Below are positions 14,607-24,117 of a DNA stretch of 52,007 nucleotides, in pieces. Source of the DNA: JALYUS01 sp038231255. Its GTDB lineage: Bacteria > Chloroflexota > Chloroflexia > Thermomicrobiales > JALYUS01. The position numbers and the translations under genes were made by a program. Under the pieces are notes generated by a model. That model had not been told where the DNA came from and searched no databases. It was given only the letters and a program-made list of their open reading frames with translations. The stretch is taken from assembly GCA_038231255.1 (NCBI GenBank), contig JBBRLR010000024.1, positions 1 through 52,007 of the forward strand. The letters run 5' to 3'. Every line of letters starts with the position of its first letter. The first letter of the stretch is position 1.

Positions 14607-17600
14607 TCGTTCCCCGCGAGCGAGGCGAGGAGGGCGATGGGGAAATGGGCGCAGAGGGTGGCGAGCGGGAGGCCGGGGATGCCGTCGTGGTCGGTGGCGG
14701 TGAGTTCTTCGCCGGTGAAGACGTTGCGGTAGCGGCGGCCTGCGTACTCGGGCGGAAGGGCCAGCCAGGTGTCGCCCCAGGTCTCCGCGCCGAGTGGTGT
14801 CCGCTCCTCGCCATCGGTCAGGCCGACGACGAGGCGGGGCGTGACGACGATTGCCGCGTCATCGCCGAGGGCGCGGGCGAAGGCGCAGACGTGATCGGCT
14901 TTCGCGCCGTGCGCGTGGAGGGCGAGGTAGTCGCCGTTTGTAAAGAGCGCGTCGTGCGCGCGGCGGAAATCGAGGGTGCGGGCGGTGACGAAAAGTTTGA
15001 TGCGGCCATCGCCACTGGTATTCATCAGTCCGTGGGCGAGGGCAACGCCGCCGCATTCCGCGCACTCCGCACGCTCGCGCAGGTCGGCGAGGATGGCGCG
15101 GCGGCGGTCGTAGTCCACGGGGCGGCGGTTGTCCGGGTCCACGAGGCTGAAATCCCAGAGTTCCGTGCCCTGATAGATGTCCGGCACGCCGGGCGACGTG
15201 AGTTTGAGGAACGCCTGCGCCAGCGCGTTCCACTGGCCGAAGAACGCGACGCGGCATTGCAACGGCGCGAAATCCGCCAGGAAGACGTTAGTATCCCCCT
15301 CCGCCAGCACATCGCGGACGAATCCTTGCAGCGCGCGATCGTACGCTTCGTTCGGGTTGATCCAACTCGTGTGGACCTTCGCCTCCTTTTCGGCTTTGAG
15401 CATGTACGCAGCGATCCGCTCGCGGAACTCCCCGAATGATTCGGGTGTTGGAAAGTCCGTCGGCCACGCGCCAAGCAGTGTCTGGTACAGCAGATATTCG
15501 GCGTTGCGGTCGGGGTGGCGGTCGCCCGCGATCTCGCTTTTGAGCCGGGCATTCATCCGGCCCCAGCGATTGAGGGCGGCGCGCCATTCTTCCGGGATTT
15601 CGGAGAGCACGTCAATCCTCGCCCGCACATCCTCGCTCCGCTTCGTGTCGTGCGTGGAGGAGGCGAGCATTGTGTGCGGCCAGCGGCGGGCGCGCTCGGC
15701 GTTGCGCGCGTGGAACTCCGCAAGCGAGATGCCGAACTGCACGGGGTGGCCGCCGACTTCGTTGAGTGAAACGAGGCGGTTATAGACGTAGAAGGCAGTA
15801 TCCTCCACCCCTTTTGCCATCACCGGGCCGGTGATCTGCTGGAACTTCATCACGAACTCGATCAACCGGGGGCGATCCTCCGGGCGGAAACTTTCGATGT
15901 TCCGCAAGAGCAGCGTATCGCCGAGGAAATCGAACAACTGGCTCGCCGTGCGCGGATTCCGCCGCTTCGCCTCCGCCACCGCCGCTTCGACGTACCGCGC
16001 GTCGTGGTCCGTCACCGTCGCGTTCATGTCCGTTGTATAGGTGCGATACACGCGCAGGCAGGCGATCACTTCGCGGAGCGCGAAGGTAAGGCTATTCAGT
16101 GTGAAGTCGCGGTACGAGCGGTTCCGCTCCGAGATGCGCTCCAACTGATAGGCAAGCGCGTTGATCTCGCTGGCCAGCGAGATGAGCATAATCATCTTCT
16201 TCGTCGCGTTCGTGAGGTTGTTGAACAGCGTCTGATTGCCCGTGAAACGTGCGTAAATCTCGTCAATCGCCTTGCGGTTGCGCGCATCCACAAACAGGCC
16301 GTTCGCTTCGTTGAGGAAGTCGTACCCCGTCGTCCCGGCGACCATCCAATTTTCCGGCAGGGTCTCGCCCTCGGTGAGAATCTTCTCGGCGACGACATAC
16401 AGCGGCAATTGCGGCGCTGTCGTGCCATCGCCCTCGATATGCGCATCGAACCAGGCATGCACGGCCTCTTCGAGTTCATCCTCCTCCTCGTCGTCGCGCT
16501 CCGGCATCCGCGTGCGGACGCAGGCGAGGATGTACTGCTCCTGCAACTGGCGGAAGTAGTGCGGCGGGTCCCACAAGCCGTCCGGGTGATCAATGCGCAG
16601 GCCGGTCGCCTTTCCCTCGGCGAGCAGGCGAAAAACGACCGCGTGCGTCGCCGCGAAGACTTCCGGTATCTCGACGCGAATCGCCGCCAACTGGTTGACG
16701 TCGAAGAAGCGGCGGTAGTTGATTTCTTCCGCCGCGACGCGCCAGAAGGCGGGGCGGTACGGCTGCCCGTCGAGCAGATCATCGAGCATTTCGATGCCCG
16801 CCTCGTCTGCTGTATTGAAGGCATCCAGCGCGGCCGTTATGGCGTCACGGATTTCCGTACTTGCATCGTAGAGCGTCGCGATGCGCCGTTTGATGACCTC
16901 TTTTTCGCGGTGCCGCTCCGCCATCTTCTCGGGGTCGGTCTCGTCAGTCGCGGGCAGGTAACCGAGGGCGGTAAGGATGCTTTCCAGTTCGAGCGCCTGC
17001 TCGTCGTCCGCGCCCAATTCCGCGATCAGTGCGTCAAGGCGGTAGCCGAGGATGCGGTCGTAGGTGTGCGGCGCGATGGGCAGCACGGTATCCCAGTAGT
17101 GGAGGAAGAATGCGCCGTTCTCGTACGAGAGCCGCAACTGACCGCTTTCGAGCACGCCGCCGTACTGGTCGCCGAGGATCGGCAGCAGTACTTTGTTCGC
17201 CAGTTCCCGCTTGATGGGGTGCCAGTTGATGTCGAACGTCGCCGCGTAGAGCGAACTGGGGCCATTCTCCAGCACGTCCATCCACCAGCCGTTGCTGGGG
17301 TCGGCGATGCCCATGTGGTTCGGCACCATGTCGAAGACGAGGCCGATGCCCCGCTCCTTGAGCGCGGCGGCGAAGGCGTCGAACTGCTCTTCCGTGCCGA
17401 TCTCCGGGTTCAACACCCCGTGGTCGCAGATGTCGTAGCCGTGGTCGCTGCCCGCGCACGCTTTCAGGAGCGGCGAGGCGTAGGCATCGCTGATGCCGAG
17501 GTCGGCGAGGTAGGCGACGAGCGGCTGCGCGTCTGCGAAGGTGAAGTGGCGGTTGAACTGCAAGCGGTAGGTCGCGCGCGGGATGCGCGCCCGTTCGAGC

Positions 17601-20086
17601 GCTTCCTGCGCGACGGTGGCGACAGACGGCAGGGCGCGAATCTCCTCCAGCGTCGTTTCTCCCACTTCCATGCCCAACCCCTCCCCGAGTGCGATGAAGT
17701 GCGTCACCCATGCCTGCGCGTGCTCGTCGCCGCGCCGCGCCCGCCGGTAGAAATCGCGGTAGCGCGTCTGCAAGAGATCATAGTACACATTCTGCGCGTG
17801 CCAGAAAACGATCCCGAATGGCAGCATCCGCGCGACCTCGACGACTTCCCGCAGCGAGGCGAGGGACACGAGTTCCGTCGGCTCTGCCTGAATCTCCTCG
17901 GAGAGTCGTTCCGCTCGCCGCCGCAGCAGGTACGACAGTCCGGCGGCGTCGAGCGTGACGTGCCACGTCTCCGCATCCGCGAGCAGGGTCTGGATGCGCG
18001 CGCGATCCAGTGTCGCGGCGGCGAGCGCGCGCCGGAGATCGCCGCTCAGGATGAATGCCGCCGCCGTGTGGAAGGCTTGCGGTAGCGGCACATGCAGATC
18101 GCGCACGAAGCGCATCAGCGGCGCTTGCCGGTCGTAAATCTGGCGGTAACTCGCCTCGTCCTCCACGAGTGTCGCGTCGAGCACGATGTCGAGGATTTTG
18201 CGCTGCTCGTCGCGGAACAAAGTCTTGAGGGAGTAGATGGATTCGCCGAAATAGCGGTCCATCGCGCGGATCGCTTCGGGGAAATCCACGCGCGCGAACG
18301 CCTCCGTGATGTGTTCGACGAAGGCGCGGTACGCCTCCTCGTCCATCACGGCGCCAACGCCGCTGCTAATCGTGTGATCGCCGAGTGAGAGCGCGCCGAA
18401 CGTCTCCACAGCGGACTTGCCGGTGATGCGCGACGTGAACCGTGCCCGCCCGACGACGAGCGCCGCCCGCCCCGCTTCGTGCCGCCGGTACTCCTCGCGC
18501 TCGACGGTATAGCAGTAGATCGCCGTCCGCTCCGGGTACTCGTCGAAGAGTGAGGAGATCGCGTAGTGTGCGGCAAGTTTTTCGGTATCCACGACAGCGG
18601 GCTTGACGAACTTCTCGTAGATCAGCCGCCCGTCGCGGTGCTCGCGGATGTTGCTCTTCGCCTGTTGGAGCAGATCGAGGAATTGCGGCTTAAACCGCTC
18701 GTCGGCAACTGTCTCCGCCAGTTGAATCACCCGCCCGGCGTACTCGATCACCTGTACCGTCTCGATACCGGAGAGTTCATCGAAGAACCAGCCGCAACTC
18801 GTGTACATCAGCATCGCGTGCCGCTGCATCTCCAGCAGTTCCCAGAGCCGGATGCGCTCGGCGTCGGTCAACTCGCGCGCCGTCTGCTCCGCGAGGAAGC
18901 GCGCGACATTTTCGTCCGAGCGGTCGAGAATGATGGCGACATAGCCATCCCGCGCCGCCCACGGGTCGTGGACGAGATCGCGCATCCCGGCCTCGTAGAC
19001 GGGCACGACGGCATCCCGCAGCCAGTCGAGGGCTGCGCGGAGCGGCCCACGCCACTCCTGGGTCCAGTCTGGGCGGCCACCGGTATTGCAGCCGCAGTTG
19101 CTCCGCCACCGCTCGACGCCGTGGTCGCAACTCCACGCCGTGTTTTCGATGATCTCCACTTCGTGCGTCGGCGGGAACATTTCGAGATACTCACCGTAGA
19201 TCGTCAGGCGGGCGAGGTCGTTCGACTCGATGTGGTGGAGCGCGTAGGCGAGCGCCATGTCGCCGTGCGCGTGGTGGTGGCCGTAGGTCTCGCCGTCCGT
19301 CGCGATGTGGACGAGTTGCGGCCAGGTGCGCTCGTCCGAGAAGGCGCCAAGCAGGCGATTCGCCAGATTCTCGCCGCGATCCAGCACACCCTCGAAGGCG
19401 ACGCCGCGCGAGATCGGGCCGTCGTAGAAGAAGAGCGAGATGCTCCGGCCGGAGGGTAGGCGCTGCACGTAGGCGCGCGTCGAGTCAATCCGTGCCGTCG
19501 AAACGTCGTCCCACTCCTGCGCGCCGATCTCGCGCACCAGGCCGGCCTGCGACGGCGCGAGGACGGTGAAGGTAATGCCCTGCTCCGCCATGATGTCGAG
19601 CGTTTCGAGGTTCACGGCGGTCTCGGCGAGCCACATCCCTTCGGGAGCGCGACCGAAGCGATGCGCGAAGTCCGCGATGCCCCACGCGATCTGCGTCCAT
19701 TTGTCGCGCCGGTTGGCGAGCGGCAAAATCATGTGATTGTATGCCTGCGCCATCGCCGAGCCGTGGCCGGAGAAACGTTCCCGGCTGTCGCGGTCGGCGT
19801 CGAGGATCGCCGCGTAGATCTCGGGCGTTTTCGCCTCCATCCAGGCGAGCAGTGTCGGGCCGACATTGAAACTGATGCGCGCGTAGTTCTGGACGATCCG
19901 CGCGATCCGCCCCGCGCCATCGAGGATGCGGGAGGCGGCATTCGGCGCATAACATTCCGCCGTAATCCGCTCGTTCCAATCGTGGTATGGGTAGGCGGAG
20001 TCCTGCAACTCAATCGCTTCGAGCCACGGATTCTCGCGCGGCGGCTGGTAAAAGTGGCCGTGAATGCAGACGTAGTGATCGCTCAT
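14603..20086 (-). CDS. treY: GH57 (DUF3536)-TreY fusion: glucan hydrolase plus maltooligosyl trehalose synthase
   Basis: 1827-residue cytoplasmic protein with two enzymes in one chain. Residues 1 to about 830 are a GH57/DUF3536 protein: the HGHFYQPP opening, nucleophile Glu155 in GMWLAE and acid Asp264 in IATDGETYG. From about 835 (ATYRLQFNRHFTFADA) to the end is TreY, GH13 subfamily: GLVFDMVPNHMG, TGLRIDHPDG with the nucleophile Asp, VVAEKIL with the acid Glu, and STHDTKRSEDVRAR. TreY turns the reducing end of maltodextrin into a trehalose unit. The ATG at 20086 follows AAGGAAAC; the in-frame upstream part is repeat sequence. It is downstream of treZ. Confidence 0.9.
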   Translation of the reverse strand: MSDHYVCIHGHFYQPPRENPWLEAIELQDSAYPYHDWNERITAECYAPNAASRILDGAGRIARIVQNYARISFNVGPTLLAWMEAKTPEIYAAILDADRDSRERFSGHGSAMAQAYNHMILPLANRRDKWTQIAWGIADFAHRFGRAPEGMWLAETAVNLETLDIMAEQGITFTVLAPSQAGLVREIGAQEWDDVSTARIDSTRAYVQRLPSGRSISLFFYDGPISRGVAFEGVLDRGENLANRLLGAFSDERTWPQLVHIATDGETYGHHHAHGDMALAYALHHIESNDLARLTIYGEYLEMFPPTHEVEIIENTAWSCDHGVERWRSNCGCNTGGRPDWTQEWRGPLRAALDWLRDAVVPVYEAGMRDLVHDPWAARDGYVAIILDRSDENVARFLAEQTARELTDAERIRLWELLEMQRHAMLMYTSCGWFFDELSGIETVQVIEYAGRVIQLAETVADERFKPQFLDLLQQAKSNIREHRDGRLIYEKFVKPAVVDTEKLAAHYAISSLFDEYPERTAIYCYTVEREEYRRHEAGRAALVVGRARFTSRITGKSAVETFGALSLGDHTISSGVGAVMDEEAYRAFVEHITEAFARVDFPEAIRAMDRYFGESIYSLKTLFRDEQRKILDIVLDATLVEDEASYRQIYDRQAPLMRFVRDLHVPLPQAFHTAAAFILSGDLRRALAAATLDRARIQTLLADAETWHVTLDAAGLSYLLRRRAERLSEEIQAEPTELVSLASLREVVEVARMLPFGIVFWHAQNVYYDLLQTRYRDFYRRARRGDEHAQAWVTHFIALGEGLGMEVGETTLEEIRALPSVATVAQEALERARIPRATYRLQFNRHFTFADAQPLVAYLADLGISDAYASPLLKACAGSDHGYDICDHGVLNPEIGTEEQFDAFAAALKERGIGLVFDMVPNHMGIADPSNGWWMDVLENGPSSLYAATFDINWHPIKRELANKVLLPILGDQYGGVLESGQLRLSYENGAFFLHYWDTVLPIAPHTYDRILGYRLDALIAELGADDEQALELESILTALGYLPATDETDPEKMAERHREKEVIKRRIATLYDASTEIRDAITAALDAFNTADEAGIEMLDDLLDGQPYRPAFWRVAAEEINYRRFFDVNQLAAIRVEIPEVFAATHAVVFRLLAEGKATGLRIDHPDGLWDPPHYFRQLQEQYILACVRTRMPERDDEEEDELEEAVHAWFDAHIEGDGTTAPQLPLYVVAEKILTEGETLPENWMVAGTTGYDFLNEANGLFVDARNRKAIDEIYARFTGNQTLFNNLTNATKKMIMLISLASEINALAYQLERISERNRSYRDFTLNSLTFALREVIACLRVYRTYTTDMNATVTDHDARYVEAAVAEAKRRNPRTASQLFDFLGDTLLLRNIESFRPEDRPRLIEFVMKFQQITGPVMAKGVEDTAFYVYNRLVSLNEVGGHPVQFGISLAEFHARNAERARRWPHTMLASSTHDTKRSEDVRARIDVLSEIPEEWRAALNRWGRMNARLKSEIAGDRHPDRNAEYLLYQTLLGAWPTDFPTPESFGEFRERIAAYMLKAEKEAKVHTSWINPNEAYDRALQGFVRDVLAEGDTNVFLADFAPLQCRVAFFGQWNALAQAFLKLTSPGVPDIYQGTELWDFSLVDPDNRRPVDYDRRRAILADLRERAECAECGGVALAHGLMNTSGDGRIKLFVTARTLDFRRAHDALFTNGDYLALHAHGAKADHVCAFARALGDDAAIVVTPRLVVGLTDGEERTPLGAETWGDTWLALPPEYAGRRYRNVFTGEELTATDHDGIPGLPLATLCAHFPIALLASLAGND

Positions 20087-20100
20087 TGTTTCCTTTATGT

Positions 20101-20186
20101 CCTCACCCCCGGCCCCTTTCGTACGGAGCCATCGCCCTGGGACTGAAGAAAGGATCGGTCCGTCTGGCGATGGAGAGGGGAGGGGA
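20101..20186. repeat. GC-rich palindromic element inside the trehalose operon
   Basis: The 106-base gap between treZ and treY is filled by CCTCACCCCCGGCCCC, a CCATCGCC/GGCGATGG stem (20129-20136 with 20166-20173) and a closing GAGAGGGGAGGGGAG. It belongs to the long GC-rich palindrome class, like 29586-29799. It may set the TreZ:TreY ratio through an mRNA hairpin. Confidence 0.75.
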
Positions 20187-20192
20187 GAAATC

Positions 20193-22040
20193 TTATGTCG
20201 GCGCTTCTGTCCCGAATAATGCGACACTCCAAGGGGGCAGGGTCAGTGTCTTGCTGCCATCCGGTGGAAGTATACCGGGTATGGCGCTTCCCGGCCCGCG
20301 CCACTGTGTATCGGCGGAGTCGAGGAGTCTGTGCCACGGGGTCTCCGACGGCATGACTGTCACCGCCTGCCCCGCGTCGCTGAAGTTGAAGAGCGCCAAC
20401 GTCTGGTCATCACCGGCCCAGCGGCGGACGGTGAGGGTTTTCGATCCTTCGTCCGCGTGGACATCGAGCGAGGCGAGGTCGAGGGCGGCGAGGGCGGGGC
20501 GGGTGCGGCGCAGGCGCAGCAACTCCCGGTAGAACCGCCAGAGCGTGCCGTGCGGGCCGTCTTCGCGCTCGCGGTGGGTCAGTTTGGAGCGCTGGAAGGT
20601 TACGGGGTCGTCCGGGTCGGGTACGTTGCCCTCCCAACGAAAGGAGGCGAATTCCGCGCGCCGCCCTTCGCGCACCGCTTCGATCAATGCCGGGTCGCCG
20701 TGGCTGGTGAAGTATTGGAAAGGTTGCGTCTCGCCATATTCCTCGCCCATAAACAGGAGTGGTACGAAGGGAGAAAGCAGCACTGCCGCCGCCGCCAGTT
20801 TCGCCGCGTCGTACGAGACAGTCGGGATGTGACCGAGGCGGTCACCCGTCGCGCGGTTGCCGACCTGATCGTGGTTCTGGGAGCAGACGACGAATCGCCA
20901 TCCCTCGGCGGGGAGCGCGCAGTTGCCGTGCCGGCGTTGCCGGTGCGTCGAGAACTTCCCCGCGTAGACGAAACTCTCGCGGTACGCTTGGGCGAGGTCG
21001 TCAATCTGTGCGAAGTCCGCGTAGTAGCCGCGCCGCTCGCCGGTGAGCAGGACGTGCAGGGCGTGGTGGAAGTCGTCGCTCCACTGCGCGTCCAGGCCGT
21101 AGCCGCCCTGCTCCGGCGGCCGGATCACCTTCGCGTCGTTCAAATCGCTCTCCGCGATCAAGGTGAACGGGCGACCGATCTCCTTCGCGCGGGCATGAGT
21201 GACATCGGTAAGTTCACTCAGGAAGGGATAGGCGGAATAATCTTTGATCGCGTCTATCGCGTCGAGCCGCAGACCGTCGAAATGGAAGTCGTCGAGCCAT
21301 TGCAGCGCGTTGCCGAGGAAAAAGCGGCGCACCTCGTCGCTGTGCGGGCCGTCGAAGTTCACCGCCGCACCCCACGGCGTCGTGTACCGCTCGGTGAAAT
21401 AGGGCGCGTAATCCCAGAGGTAGTTCCCCTCCGGCCCGAAATGGTTGTAAACGACATCGAGGATGGCGGCGATGCCGCGCGCGTGGCAGGCGTCCACCAG
21501 CCGCATCAACCCTTCCGGCCCGCCGTACGAGTTCTGGACTGCATAGAGTTGTACGCCGTCGTAGCCCCAACCACGGTCGCCGGGGTACTGCGCGACAGGC
21601 ATGATCTCAATCGCGGTGATGCCGAGTTCCTTCAGCGTGTCGAGGTGCGGGATAACGGCGTCGAAGGTTCCTTCTTCAGTGAATGTGCCGATATGCATCT
21701 CGTAGATGACAAACCGCTCAACCGGCATGCCGACCCATGCCGCGTCGCTCCAGCGGAATGCATCGGGGTCGGTGACGGCGGACGGCCCATGCACGCCCTC
21801 AGGCTGATACCGTGAGACGGGATCGGGGCGTTCCTTGTCGCCATCGAGCCGGAATTTGTATTGCGCGCCGGGCGCGACCCCCGCCACCGTGGCGCGGTGA
21901 TAGCCCCGGTCGTCCCGCTCCATCGGCGCATCGCGCCCATCGAGGACAACGTCCACCCGCTGGGCGAGCGGCGCCCAGACACAAAAATGGCACCGACCCT
22001 CACCGAGACTGATCGCGCCCAACCGTTCATGCACCTGCAT
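20193..22040 (-). CDS. treZ: Malto-oligosyltrehalose trehalohydrolase
   Basis: Releases trehalose from the maltooligosyl-trehalose made by TreY. 615 residues, normal for TreZ. The N-terminal beta-sandwich is at 1-95. The GH13 barrel has GVQLYAVQNSYGGPEGL, DVVYNHFGPEGNYL, nucleophile Asp260 in FDGLRLDAID, acid/base Glu297 in LIAESDLND and the transition-state Asp in CSQNHDQVGN. A C-terminal beta-domain follows. The ATG start has only a weak ribosome site. It is first in the operon and diverges from the small secreted-protein gene at 22195. Confidence 0.95.
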   Translation of the reverse strand: MQVHERLGAISLGEGRCHFCVWAPLAQRVDVVLDGRDAPMERDDRGYHRATVAGVAPGAQYKFRLDGDKERPDPVSRYQPEGVHGPSAVTDPDAFRWSDAAWVGMPVERFVIYEMHIGTFTEEGTFDAVIPHLDTLKELGITAIEIMPVAQYPGDRGWGYDGVQLYAVQNSYGGPEGLMRLVDACHARGIAAILDVVYNHFGPEGNYLWDYAPYFTERYTTPWGAAVNFDGPHSDEVRRFFLGNALQWLDDFHFDGLRLDAIDAIKDYSAYPFLSELTDVTHARAKEIGRPFTLIAESDLNDAKVIRPPEQGGYGLDAQWSDDFHHALHVLLTGERRGYYADFAQIDDLAQAYRESFVYAGKFSTHRQRRHGNCALPAEGWRFVVCSQNHDQVGNRATGDRLGHIPTVSYDAAKLAAAAVLLSPFVPLLFMGEEYGETQPFQYFTSHGDPALIEAVREGRRAEFASFRWEGNVPDPDDPVTFQRSKLTHREREDGPHGTLWRFYRELLRLRRTRPALAALDLASLDVHADEGSKTLTVRRWAGDDQTLALFNFSDAGQAVTVMPSETPWHRLLDSADTQWRGPGSAIPGILPPDGSKTLTLPPWSVALFGTEAPT

Positions 22041-22194
22041 TATCCGCTCTTTCGCTCGTTCATCCCCTTGTCTCGGCGGCGGGCCTCTCCGCGCCGCCCC
22101 AGCAGTGTCGCAGGATTACGGCCACCGCACTATCCGAATCAACCTGTGGTACATTCCCCGCACGGTCGGGTGGAGTCACGGGAGGAGAAACGAC

Positions 22195-22548
22195 ATGCGA
22201 TGCATTATGGCCTGCCTGCTCATTGTCGCCCTCTGCTGCGCTGCTCCGGTGGAGGCCACCGGCAAGCCGCCGCAGGAATACCGCATCCTCACCTCGACAA
22301 CCGGCGACTTCCCGGCCATCACCTGGCTCGACTACTGGAATGCCGCATTCGTCGGCTTCGGCGGCGCGTATCAGGACGCATTCGCGATGGCGAAGGATAC
22401 CGCCGCGCGCAGTGGATGGGAGACGGCGAATATCGCGCCGGAGTCGCCCGCCCCGACCACGAATGGCCCCGTCTGGGTCGTCCTGATGATCCACACCGCC
22501 CCGCCCGGTGGCGATCCGCCGCCAATCATCGGTCTGATGGACGCATAG
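22195..22548 (+). CDS. Small secreted protein of unknown function
   Basis: 117 residues. The N-terminus MRCIMACLLIVALCCAAPVEA is a Sec signal peptide, cleaved probably after VEA. The mature part is about 95 residues, aromatic-rich (TWLDYWNAAFVGFGGAYQDA) and ends with a proline-rich stretch. No family recognised. The ATG at 22195 has GGAGGAG seven bases upstream. It converges with the RHH gene, 8 bp between stops. Confidence 0.7.
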   Translation: MRCIMACLLIVALCCAAPVEATGKPPQEYRILTSTTGDFPAITWLDYWNAAFVGFGGAYQDAFAMAKDTAARSGWETANIAPESPAPTTNGPVWVVLMIHTAPPGGDPPPIIGLMDA

Positions 22549-22556
22549 CAGCGCCG

Positions 22557-22781
22557 TTATATCGCGCGATCTTCGCGCGGTGGCGGGGGTTTGATCAATT
22601 CGCGCTCGCTGAGCCACGCGGAGACAATCAGCCGCACCATCTCCGAGCGGGAAACCTGCTCGGCTTCCGCCTGCCCATCAATCGCGTCAATCCACTCGCG
22701 CGGCATCTGGCACATGACATTCAGGAGGGGCACGCCGTATCGCGACCGACGACCAGGACCACGCGTTACCTCGTCTGCCAT
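22557..22781 (-). CDS. Ribbon-helix-helix (CopG-like) DNA-binding protein
   Basis: 74 residues. The strand LLNVMCQMPREWIDAID followed by helices EAEQVSRSEMVRLIVSAWL fits the RHH fold, where the strand would contact DNA as a dimer. No toxin gene is next to it. I chose the ATG at 22781 because GGAGG lies six bases before it; the ATG at 22793 is an alternative. The AT-rich gap 22794-23080 probably holds its promoter and possibly its operator. Confidence 0.75.
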   Translation of the reverse strand: MADEVTRGPGRRSRYGVPLLNVMCQMPREWIDAIDGQAEAEQVSRSEMVRLIVSAWLSERELIKPPPPREDRAI

Positions 22782-22793
22782 GGCTTCCTCCAT

Positions 22794-23080
22794 CTCTCTG
22801 CATTCCTCTTTCGGCTATTCAACGGTTAACTTGAATGACGGTTGCATCTCGCAAAGAATATTATTAAATGTACGCGTGCAAATGGGCGCACGAAGACCGA
22901 TTGCCCCGTCATACACGAAGTAGTTAAGTGATGAAACGAACGTTCTCCAGCGGTCTCTCGTTCAAGCCTTGCCGAAGTGATGAATGCATCATACGCTCGT
23001 ATCGAACGCAAAGCGCAATGGGGAGCGATCTGAGCAAAGGCGACCATTGTGGCAAAGGATATGCAGTGGAGGAGGATACG
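22794..23080. promoter_or_regulatory. AT-rich divergent intergenic region
   Basis: Unusually AT-rich for this genome around 22856-22880 (AAGAATATTATTAAATGT). It lies between the RHH gene and the DUF6941-like gene, reading away from each other, and probably carries both promoters. CGTGC/GCACG arms around 22873-22890 and a GAACGTTC palindrome near 22939 are possible operator sites. No start codon here is as good as the one at 23081. Confidence 0.45.
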
Positions 23081-23488
23081 ATGCGAGTAGAAGGCGCGTT
23101 CTTCGCGGAAAAGGTCACGGAACGGCCGGATGGCCGACTCGATGTCGAGGGATTCGGCCCGTTCGCGATCAGCGTTGCGGAGTTGCCTTTTACGCTGTCC
23201 AATTACGTACTCCCGATTCTGCTTTTCTTCACACCGCAGGATAAGGGGCGTCGCATTCCCCTGGACTTCACGCTCCTCGGACCTGCCAATACATCGCTGA
23301 TGAAAGAGCAGATCGTGATTGACTCGCCGTTTCCGCGCCATCGCGCAATCGTCGCCGTGACGCTCAACAACGTGCTGTTGGAGGAAGTCGGCGTCTACCG
23401 CGTCCGTTTCGAGGTAGGTGGGCAGAAGTTCGATGGCCCATCTTTCGACGTTGAGATGCTGACCGACGAACCCGTCGCGAGCGATTGA
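23081..23488 (+). CDS. DUF6941-like beta-sandwich protein
   Basis: 135 residues, all-beta by pattern. The opening RVEGAFFAEKVTERPDGRLDVEG matches DUF6941-type proteins, which start with a strand, a PDGRLxVxG turn and a hydrophobic strand. It ends GVYRVRFEVGGQKFDGPSFDVEM, like an immunoglobulin-type edge. Function unknown. The ATG at 23081 follows GGAGGAGG; in-frame starts further upstream lack one. Confidence 0.65.
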   Translation: MRVEGAFFAEKVTERPDGRLDVEGFGPFAISVAELPFTLSNYVLPILLFFTPQDKGRRIPLDFTLLGPANTSLMKEQIVIDSPFPRHRAIVAVTLNNVLLEEVGVYRVRFEVGGQKFDGPSFDVEMLTDEPVASD

Positions 23489-23580
23489 TGATCTTTGTGG
23501 TCGCTCAAGGAAAGGGGTGAGAATTGAGGGTCCGATACCAGTGATGAGCGGCGGTGAAGGGATCGAAGAATCGAGGTCGT

Positions 23581-24117
23581 ATGGAATCGAAACCGAAAAA
23601 GCCTGAATCGAAATACAGCGCGCTGCCGATGCATTTCGGCATGAACCTCGCCAGCGCGATCGGCGGTGAGGAGTTCATGGGCATCACGCTCACCGCCGTC
23701 GTTGTGGACGGCGACGACGCCTTTTTCGACGCGGGCGCGCTCCACGGGCGGTCGCAGGCGCAGCAAGGCATCCAGTTCTCCCGCGACAAGGCGGACGTGC
23801 CGGACGGTCAGCGCGTCGCGATGGTTTTCCTCGGCGTGCGGGACAAGGAGCCGGAAACGGCCCGCTACGAGGGGATGATCGCCTGCGCGCTCCTGATTGA
23901 TCGCGCGGCGGGCATGGGGTGGCGCGATTTGACGCAGGAGGCGATGGCGATGCGCCGCGTCCTCGACGGCACGGTGCAACTCGATGGCCTGACGGCGGGT
24001 GAGCGGATCGCCCTGGAGCGCGCCCTCCAAGAGCCGCTCGGTGGCGCACTCTGGCAAAATACCGACGCGGCGCGTCAAGCGGCCGTCCGCGGCACAACCG
24101 AGGAGGCATCAACATGA
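23581..24117 (+). CDS. Hypothetical protein upstream of a methyltransferase
   Basis: 178 residues, soluble, with a lysine-rich N-terminus (MESKPKKPESK) then mixed alpha/beta sequence including LTAVVVDGDDAFFDAGALHG and RVAMVFLGV. I do not recognise a family or catalytic motif. It overlaps the next gene by 4 bp (ATGA), so the two are translationally coupled and may work on one pathway. The start at 23581 is the best placed ATG, though its ribosome site is only fair. Confidence 0.6.
   Translation: MESKPKKPESKYSALPMHFGMNLASAIGGEEFMGITLTAVVVDGDDAFFDAGALHGRSQAQQGIQFSRDKADVPDGQRVAMVFLGVRDKEPETARYEGMIACALLIDRAAGMGWRDLTQEAMAMRRVLDGTVQLDGLTAGERIALERALQEPLGGALWQNTDAARQAAVRGTTEEAST

Noticed and set aside
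16004..18085. 693-codon plus-strand frame opposite TreY
   Set aside because: Shadow of the GH57-TreY gene; its composition is typical of the complement of high-GC coding sequence.
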